NCBI GenBank assembly: GCA_028275645.1
Contig: JAPWUH010000060.1
Location: 1-7,099 of the forward strand
DNA length: 7,099 bases
Origin: Caldivirga sp.
Lineage (GTDB): Archaea; Thermoproteota; Thermoprotei; Thermoproteales; Thermocladiaceae
Direction: 5' to 3'
The notes under the pieces are model-generated. The model saw only the letters and a list, made by a program, of their open reading frames with translations, was not told where the DNA came from and searched no databases. The position numbers and the translations under genes were made by a program. Shown here piece after piece: positions 1 to 4,646 of the stretch; position 1 is the first letter of the stretch, and every line of letters begins with the position of its first letter.

Positions 1-705
1 AAGCTCCTCAATAACCCCACCACTGCATAGTTTCCTGGAGTTCTCAACCCTCTTAACAACACCAACAACCGGCACACCAACCCCCTCAAGCCCATTAACA
101 GCCGTAATCCTGCTGAAGGCTAGGTTAGCCTTCTCCCTGACGCCTAGGTAAATTGGCCCATCGAGGATAACAGCATAGCCCCTGTTGAGCCTCCTGGCTA
201 ATTCACCTATGGCCCACGCCTCAAGGCTCATCCTAACGTCATCACTGATGTCATCCTCATTAGCATCCTCATCGAAATAACCGCCACCGGTGAACCTAAC
301 CCTAACGAACCTGCTCAACGACACATCACCCTCAATGCTCTTAAGCACGTCAATAGGCGCCTTAACACCCATGAAGCCGACGCCACCCTCAAGCCTACTT
401 AACGTTGGGTATAGCATCAAGGGACTAGCACCAACACCCCCGTAGACGGCAACACCGGCTAGGAAGACCCTGAAGCCCGGTGAACCAAGCCTCCTGGATG
501 AACCATCAACAACCACGGTCCTCAATAGGCTACTGCAACCCAAACCACCCCTACCGGTAACCTTAAACTCCCCACTTAGGGTCGTTGTGAATGCTGAGTC
601 ATCCTCACCAGCATAGGGTCCACCTGGGCTTAGGCTAACCTTAGAGGTGGATAACCTACCTAGGAGCTCCCTGAAGAGCAATGTAATATCAATAGTGCTA
701 GGCAC
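1..705 (-). CDS. nurA: NurA-family nuclease, N-terminal 235 residues, cut by left window edge
   Basis: The minus-strand frame is open from GTG at 705 to base 1 and continues outside the window. The product has the signature blocks of NurA, the archaeal 5'-3' nuclease that works with the HerA helicase in DNA end resection: VVVDGSS with Asp67, a helix with Glu162 (SLEAWAIGELARRL), VILDGPIY with Asp182, and VVGVVKRVENS with Lys218. The order and spacing match the NurA acidic metal-binding set (DGS Asp, Glu, then DGP Asp about 20 residues later). An in-frame TAG lies two codons before the GTG, so this is the only reasonable start. A TATA-like TTAAAATA about 24 bp upstream suggests a leaderless transcript. 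The C-terminal part is not visible, and no HerA-type ATPase is seen here; it could lie beyond the left edge. Crenarchaea can carry more than one NurA copy, so this may not be the housekeeping one. The family call is firm; the exact symbol is less so. Confidence 0.85.
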   Translation of the reverse strand, partial: MPSTIDITLLFRELLGRLSTSKVSLSPGGPYAGEDDSAFTTTLSGEFKVTGRGGLGCSSLLRTVVVDGSSRRLGSPGFRVFLAGVAVYGGVGASPLMLYPTLSRLEGGVGFMGVKAPIDVLKSIEGDVSLSRFVRVRFTGGGYFDEDANEDDISDDVRMSLEAWAIGELARRLNRGYAVILDGPIYLGVREKANLAFSRITAVNGLEGVGVPVVGVVKRVENSRKLCSGGVIEEL

Positions 706-803
706 TGCCTACTGTCCACTTCAGTATTTTAACGCTTACCTCTTCAGCATAGGACCTTTTATTTTAACCCATCACCCTAAATACCCAAGCCCATTAGGCA
801 TAC
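706..803. promoter_or_regulatory. Divergent promoter region between the nurA-like gene and the 73-aa gene
   Basis: This 98-bp gap serves two genes facing away from each other. For the leftward gene, TTAAAATA (732-725 on the minus strand) is centred about 24 bp before GTG 705. For the rightward gene, CTAAATAC (about 776-783) is centred about 24 bp before GTG 804. Both distances suit archaeal TBP boxes on leaderless transcripts. The 9-mer TATTTTAAC occurs twice, at 725-733 and 760-768, so a second A/T-rich box lies mid-gap and may be an alternative TATA element or a regulator site. The boxes are read by eye; no transcription start is known. Confidence 0.5.
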
Positions 804-1025
804 GTGAGGCTTAGGTTAATTAGCCTAGACTGCACGGGTACAATGGGTTACTACGGCCTGGGCTTCAAACCAGACAACCCGGCAAAACCAGTTGAGGCGA
901 TTGTTAAGCATAGTGGCGGTTACAGGGTTTTCAAGGCTTGGGTTGATTACGTAAACGGTGAGTGGGCAATCGAACTACCCATCACTGAGGACAACATCGA
1001 GTTAATAGGCCTAGTTAACGGTTAG
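804..1025 (+). CDS. Small hypothetical protein, 73 aa
   Basis: I do not recognise this protein. It starts with GTG at 804, has a TATA-like box about 24 bp upstream and no evident Shine-Dalgarno site, so the message is probably leaderless. Codon use (AGG arginine, TTA/CTA leucine, GTT valine) matches neighbouring genes, which supports it being real despite its size. The product is soluble-looking, with no membrane segment or signal peptide. It has alternating hydrophobic segments consistent with a small beta-rich fold, such as the stretch around GYRVFKAWVDYVNGEWAIEL (about residues 39-58). It carries a single Cys10 and no metal-binding cluster. It is divergent from the nurA-like gene and convergent with the minus-strand gene ending at 1054, leaving a 28-bp gap with no obvious hairpin terminator. 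Confidence 0.6.
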   Translation: MRLRLISLDCTGTMGYYGLGFKPDNPAKPVEAIVKHSGGYRVFKAWVDYVNGEWAIELPITEDNIELIGLVNG

Positions 1026-1053
1026 TGACGCCCAGCGACTGTGGATTTAGGGA

Positions 1054-1362
1054 TTAGGTGGCTGGTTGATGTAGGATACCGCCCTTAATGTGCTCGTAAA
1101 TGCTGTTTAGGAAGTCGGCTACGTCGACGAGTTCATAGAACTTCTTCCCCTGGTTGAATAGCGGTACCTTAACCTTCGGCTTCAATTCAAGGTTCTCTAG
1201 GGTCTTAAGTATTGGTTTTGTGAAGGCTAGGACTATGGATGGCCTAAAGAGACGCAGTTGGGTTAGGGTTATTGGTTTGTGTCTATGCATTGTGGGTTGT
1301 GGTTTTGGTCCAGTGTGCACTTGATTAGTACCAGTGTGTAGTATTTCATTGGTGTTACCCAT
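1054..1362 (-). CDS. C-terminal continuation in the -1 frame of the zinc-finger gene, or a small overlapping gene
   Basis: This frame overlaps the end of the upstream minus-strand gene by about 90 bp and runs on to TAA at 1056-1054. Possible starts are GTG 1368, ATG 1362 (used here) and ATG 1290. None has the GGTGA Shine-Dalgarno seen before the internal genes of the other operon. The first ~30 residues read poorly as protein (rich in Thr, His, Pro, Gln), whereas the part after about 1280 reads well: KPITLTQLRLFRPSIVLAF, then a lysine-rich stretch, then ELVDVADFLNSIYEHIK. That pattern suggests the true protein is read in the upstream gene's frame first and enters this frame near 1300-1272. 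A one-base error, a mutation, or -1 programmed frameshifting would each explain it. An independent 78-aa protein from ATG 1290 remains possible. No family is recognised. Confidence 0.5.
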   Translation of the reverse strand: MGNTNEILHTGTNQVHTGPKPQPTMHRHKPITLTQLRLFRPSIVLAFTKPILKTLENLELKPKVKVPLFNQGKKFYELVDVADFLNSIYEHIKGGILHQPAT

Positions 1363-2450
1363 GCCCACTGCCCCCGCTTACCCTGCATGATCCTTGTTGC
1401 CGGTGCACCAGTGAAGTGGCCGTTAATGTCGAGCATAAGCCGCTCCAGGTTGCTGAGCAGCGGTGGGTTATGGTTACTGCCCAGCCTCCTTGGGGTTACT
1501 ACCAGGAGTAGTGCATTGTCGCCTGTAAAGCCTCCGGCCAATACGGCATCAACCACGAAGCCGACCTCACTCGCACCACCAGTGATTAAGTTAACCATGT
1601 TCATTGAGTAGTCCACTAGCGATGCTAACCCATGGTTGATTAAAGTTGCAATGATGGCGTCGTCAACGTTGCCGAGTACTTCACTTAACTCATCGATGAG
1701 CCTCTCATACGTGCCCTCGGGTTCATTGTCCTTAAGCCAACTGTACGTTACGATAATGTACTTGCCGTGTTCACTAAACATATGCATAACTAAGTCCTTG
1801 GTTGTTGCAGTGTAGCCAACCTCACCATCACCATACCCGCACACGCCGCAGGACCCAACGCTAATCCTCTCATCAAGTATGCGTTGAATACACTCAACAC
1901 TACTACCACCACTCTTAAGCCTACGGCAACCCCTAGATAACCTAAGGCCACTAACCCTATTCAACTCCGCCTTGGGGCCTGAGAAGTGGCCAATTAGGGT
2001 TGCTGATGCGTAGTACCTGAATCCATTGACCTCAGCCATTTTAATGAGATACTCCTCAATTAGGTTAATGCCGAAGAGCCTTGTGATGGTTTTATTCAAG
2101 CTTTTAATAGCCTTTAAAGCCTTAGCTGTATCCGAGTTAACCCTCCTCGCCTTAAACCACTCCTCCATCTCAGCCTCAACCTTCTTAACAACACTGCAGT
2201 TAACCACGTCACCGCCTACACCCGTTTCCAATACCCCAAGCTCCCTAAACCTCTTAATAACGTACTCAGCCCTAGACCTAAACCCCCTAAGCGGGAAAAC
2301 CCCGTGGAAGCAGCCGTAAAGCTCACCAACATTAACAGGCACGTTACCACCTCCCGAATCCATGCACCTGTATTGAATACACTCAAATATTAAACTAGCA
2401 TAGGGACTCCTAGCAACGTAACGGGCAGCAGCCTCAACGTAACCAACCAT
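1269..2450 (-). CDS. Unrecognised protein with possible winged-helix region and CxxC-HxxxxH zinc motif (393 aa in this frame)
   Basis: I do not recognise the family. The start chosen is ATG 2450, because a TATA-like TTTTTTAAGG (2481-2472) is centred 26 bp upstream, right for a leaderless message. GTG 2456 and ATG 2510 are also open but fit less well. Numbering from ATG 2450, residues about 10-75 look helical and winged-helix-like: a helix ending in IQYRC, then VPVNVGELYG, then RSRAEYVIKRFRELGVLE. Residues about 88-135 are charged helix. At 201-228 there is Cys-x2-Cys-x18-His-x4-His, a plausible C2H2-type zinc site. The rest is a mixed alpha/beta region with hydrophobic strands such as ASEVGFVVDAVLAGGF and YYTLVLIKCTL. 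There is no signal peptide or membrane segment. It faces away from the protease/nuclease operon and could be its regulator or a DNA-binding partner (inference). The frame stops at 1271-1269, but coding appears to continue in the -1 frame to 1054; the intact protein may be about 465 residues. Confidence 0.75.
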   Translation of the reverse strand: MVGYVEAAARYVARSPYASLIFECIQYRCMDSGGGNVPVNVGELYGCFHGVFPLRGFRSRAEYVIKRFRELGVLETGVGGDVVNCSVVKKVEAEMEEWFKARRVNSDTAKALKAIKSLNKTITRLFGINLIEEYLIKMAEVNGFRYYASATLIGHFSGPKAELNRVSGLRLSRGCRRLKSGGSSVECIQRILDERISVGSCGVCGYGDGEVGYTATTKDLVMHMFSEHGKYIIVTYSWLKDNEPEGTYERLIDELSEVLGNVDDAIIATLINHGLASLVDYSMNMVNLITGGASEVGFVVDAVLAGGFTGDNALLLVVTPRRLGSNHNPPLLSNLERLMLDINGHFTGAPATRIMQGKRGQWAWVTPMKYYTLVLIKCTLDQNHNPQCIDTNQ

Positions 2451-2549
2451 AGGCACTACACCACCCGGGTCCTTAAAAAACCTACGGTACAGAAAAAATG
2501 TGGAATACAATACGAAAAATTGGAAATATGGGCTGGGTGGGCATGACTC
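2451..2549. promoter_or_regulatory. Divergent promoter region between the zinc-finger gene and the protease-nuclease operon
   Basis: About 100 bp separate the two divergent starts (ATG 2450 leftward, ATG 2550 rightward), and the middle is A/T-rich. Leftward, TTTTTTAAGG at 2481-2472 is centred 26 bp before ATG 2450. Rightward, GGAAATATGG at 2522-2531, preceded by an A-rich BRE-like stretch (about 2514-2519), is centred about 24 bp before ATG 2550. Neither gene has a clear GGTGA site, which agrees with leaderless first genes. A shared control region fits the idea that the divergent gene regulates the operon, but no clear palindromic operator is seen. Confidence 0.5.
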
Positions 2550-3437
2550 ATGGGTGACCCAACACTCAACCTCAAGCCAGGCGCCGAGTGGGTTCCGGAG
2601 TCTAATGTGGATGTGGCTAGGTCTGACGTAGACTTTAGCACTGGCGGTTTTTGTGAGGGTGTGGCTTACGATGTCCTAGCCTACTACGTGCCCTACAGTA
2701 CTAACTCGAATAGGGGGTGGGGTATCTACTTTGTTAGGCCTAACATGGAGAGGGATTTGAGTAACCTGGCTAGGCAACTAATCAACAGTGGCAGTAATAG
2801 GCCTCCTAGTAAGGGCAAGTACCTGGCTATGTTAATCTACCCGCAGGTGCTCTTCCTTCATGAACTCTGCCACCACACCCTTGAGAATGTTAGGTTCAGT
2901 ATGGATCCAATGCCCAGCAGCATCTATGAGCCTAGTGATGAGGGGTTGTGCAACTACGTGGCTTTTAGGCTTGTTGAGGAGTCCTCAGAGGGCTCGTTAG
3001 TAACCGTGATCAAGCCATTCATAATAGACCACGGGGACCATATTCACATCGACTGGTACTTACCAATGCGCTGGCTTGTGATTGAGCCGGTTTACCACAG
3101 GTTCACGTTACCGTGGCCCTACGGCAAACTAGGGGCAATACTAATGGCCTTCAACGGAATAGGCAAACCAGTGGTTAGGGAGGCATTGTCGATACTGTAC
3201 AGGTGGTGGGGCCTAGACAAGCCCAGCCTATACAAGCCAGTGGTTAGTACGAATTACGGTGGGGATTTCCTGGAGGCTTTCATAAACCAGTTGAGGAGCG
3301 ACCTAATACCATTCCTAGACAACGTACTATCCACTAAACCAGTCAGCAGCATATGGGCCAGGATCGACGTTGACGATAGGGAGCTTAAAGTCAAGTGCCC
3401 ACAAGGACAAGGGTATAAGAACAAGGTAACCGGGTGA
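2550..3437 (+). CDS. Predicted zinc metalloprotease-like protein with HExxH motif (295 aa)
   Basis: The protein contains LFLHELCHH with His104, Glu105 and His108, the HExxH zinc-binding and catalytic motif of zincin metallopeptidases. It sits at the end of a hydrophobic helix (YLAMLIYPQVLF). Glu131 in PSDEGLCNYVAF, 22 residues after His108, is a plausible third ligand as in gluzincins. A second histidine group (His161, His164, His166) may also bind metal. There is no signal peptide or transmembrane helix, so it probably acts in the cytoplasm. The N-terminal ~90 residues match no known domain by eye. ATG 2550 is the only good start: an out-of-frame ATG at 2543 hits TGA at once, and a TATA-like box is well placed upstream. 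It is the first gene of a three-gene operon. Its TGA lies inside the Shine-Dalgarno site of the next gene. A degenerate or non-peptidase zincin is possible. The motif is certain, the substrate unknown. Confidence 0.8.
   Translation: MGDPTLNLKPGAEWVPESNVDVARSDVDFSTGGFCEGVAYDVLAYYVPYSTNSNRGWGIYFVRPNMERDLSNLARQLINSGSNRPPSKGKYLAMLIYPQVLFLHELCHHTLENVRFSMDPMPSSIYEPSDEGLCNYVAFRLVEESSEGSLVTVIKPFIIDHGDHIHIDWYLPMRWLVIEPVYHRFTLPWPYGKLGAILMAFNGIGKPVVREALSILYRWWGLDKPSLYKPVVSTNYGGDFLEAFINQLRSDLIPFLDNVLSTKPVSSIWARIDVDDRELKVKCPQGQGYKNKVTG
3433..3437 (+). promoter_or_regulatory. Shine-Dalgarno GGTGA overlapping the protease stop codon
   Basis: GGTGA pairs with the crenarchaeal 16S rRNA 3' end and lies 5 nt before ATG 3443. 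The TGA stop of the upstream gene is inside it, so the two genes are probably translationally coupled. It favours ATG 3443 over GTG 3434, whose own upstream AGGT is weaker. The same arrangement recurs at 4636-4640. Confidence 0.65.
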
Positions 3438-3442
3438 TTGAA

Positions 3443-4636
3443 ATGGCTGAGTGCCAACCCAAGATACCGGAAGTAAACTACAGGAATGAGGATTGGTGGA
3501 GGGAATTCTTCATAAAGCCATTTACTGAATTCTACTCAACGGTGAGCGGCTTCATACATGCTAGGAGGGGCCTATTGGGTAGTTTAAGTAACCTGCAGCA
3601 GGCCTTCAATGACCCTAAGTATGGTGTGTTAGCCCTTGAGGTCCTGCTTGGTGGTGTTAACCCTGACTGCGTGGCTAAGGCCAGTGTTGATGAGGAGTGC
3701 ATACCAGGCAATTCAATGGCGGGCTTCTACAGGAGGATACTTGGAATTGGACTAGACCTAGACAGCCTAAATAGACTACTCAACACGTATAGGTATTATG
3801 CCGCAGGTGGCCAGGGTTACGATTACAATGCCTTAAGCAAGGCCAGTAGTGGGATTGGGGTGAAGGAGCTTGAAAGCAGGGTGATGAACATTGTTAATGA
3901 ACTTTATTCAACAGTATCCAGCATACTAAGCACAGCTAACATTAACCCACCAGAGCCAAAGCGGTACACAGTTAACGGTGCTAGGGACTTGGTTGACGCA
4001 TTCATTGAGGTTTATAATAGTGGGATGAAGCTACTGCCACTCTACAACCAGGTAACCTTCTTCACGCAGTCACTGATAGCCCCAAAGCCATACCTAAAGC
4101 TAATGTACTGCGACGACATCTTTAACGAGTCAGTAAACCCAATGTATAGGTACGGCTTCAGGCTAAGTGACATATTGACCCCAGGCCTAAACGAGGAGTT
4201 GAACCGTGAATGGGCGATTGTTGGCCATAAGGAGGGCAGCACGGGTGACTTGATAATGAAACTATTGAGTGGCCTATACCAGCTTAACATTGAACTGGTG
4301 AAGTCTAAGATTTTTAACGTTGATAATGAGCTTATGAAATACATCAATAATTATAGGCAATACCTCGACGTACTGCTCACTAAGTTAGCACCTAAGGTAG
4401 AGTTAAAGCCGCAGGATATTTATTGGATTGAGGTTTCCTCAAATATTGGTAAAGTTGAATTAAAGATTACAGATAGAGATGTGCGTTCAGAAAGAAGAAT
4501 AGTGGTAGACTATCTTGAGTTTGTTACGGACTTTTCACCATCACTATTCCTAGGGCTACTGGACTTCGCGCTATCATCATCACTAGAGTTACGTGCAATA
4601 ACTTATAGAGGGACTTTACGGCTATATGTTCCTTAG
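3443..4636 (+). CDS. Unrecognised operon protein (397 aa)
   Basis: No family is recognised. ATG 3443 is chosen because GGTGA lies 5 nt upstream. GTG 3434, which overlaps the previous stop as GTGA, would add three residues. The product looks mainly helical and soluble: an aromatic N-terminal segment (NEDWWREFFIKPFTEFY), long amphipathic helices around KELESRVMNIVNELYSTVSS and ELMKYINNYRQYLDVLLTKL, and a beta-like C-terminal part. Three cysteines in the first third or so (CQPKIP near the start, then PDC and EEC about residues 70-85) could form a small metal or disulfide site. There is no signal peptide, membrane helix or nucleotide-binding motif. It lies between the HExxH gene and the nuclease-fusion gene with almost no spacing, so a shared function is likely. 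Oddly, the last 74 codons (from 4412) are A/T-richer and their seven arginines use AGA, CGT or CGG and never AGG, whereas 12 of 15 earlier arginines use AGG. Confidence 0.8.
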   Translation: MAECQPKIPEVNYRNEDWWREFFIKPFTEFYSTVSGFIHARRGLLGSLSNLQQAFNDPKYGVLALEVLLGGVNPDCVAKASVDEECIPGNSMAGFYRRILGIGLDLDSLNRLLNTYRYYAAGGQGYDYNALSKASSGIGVKELESRVMNIVNELYSTVSSILSTANINPPEPKRYTVNGARDLVDAFIEVYNSGMKLLPLYNQVTFFTQSLIAPKPYLKLMYCDDIFNESVNPMYRYGFRLSDILTPGLNEELNREWAIVGHKEGSTGDLIMKLLSGLYQLNIELVKSKIFNVDNELMKYINNYRQYLDVLLTKLAPKVELKPQDIYWIEVSSNIGKVELKITDRDVRSERRIVVDYLEFVTDFSPSLFLGLLDFALSSSLELRAITYRGTLRLYVP

Positions 4637-4640
4637 GTGA
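4636..4640 (+). promoter_or_regulatory. Shine-Dalgarno GGTGA for the repeat-nuclease gene
   Basis: GGTGA begins at the last base of the preceding TAG stop and ends 6 nt before ATG 4647. This is a near-ideal crenarchaeal Shine-Dalgarno and fixes the start of the third gene. It shows that internal genes of this operon use SD-dependent initiation while the lead gene appears leaderless. Confidence 0.75.
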
Positions 4641-4646
4641 TTTAAT

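Noticed and set aside
1387..2319. Plus-strand ORFs opposite the zinc-motif gene (1387-1611 and 2026-2319)
   Set aside because: Ser/Leu/Pro-rich antisense shadows with codon use unlike neighbours; the minus-strand frame is clearly the coding one.
2451..2510. Upstream start ATG 2510 for the zinc-motif gene
   Set aside because: It would place the TTTTTTAAGG TATA-like box inside the coding region; ATG 2450 sits exactly 26 bp from that box and begins a more natural sequence.
3150..3185. P-loop-like NGIGKPVV in the HExxH protein
   Set aside because: It does not fit GxxxxGK[ST]: Pro follows the lysine and there is no downstream Walker B, so it is not a nucleotide-binding site.
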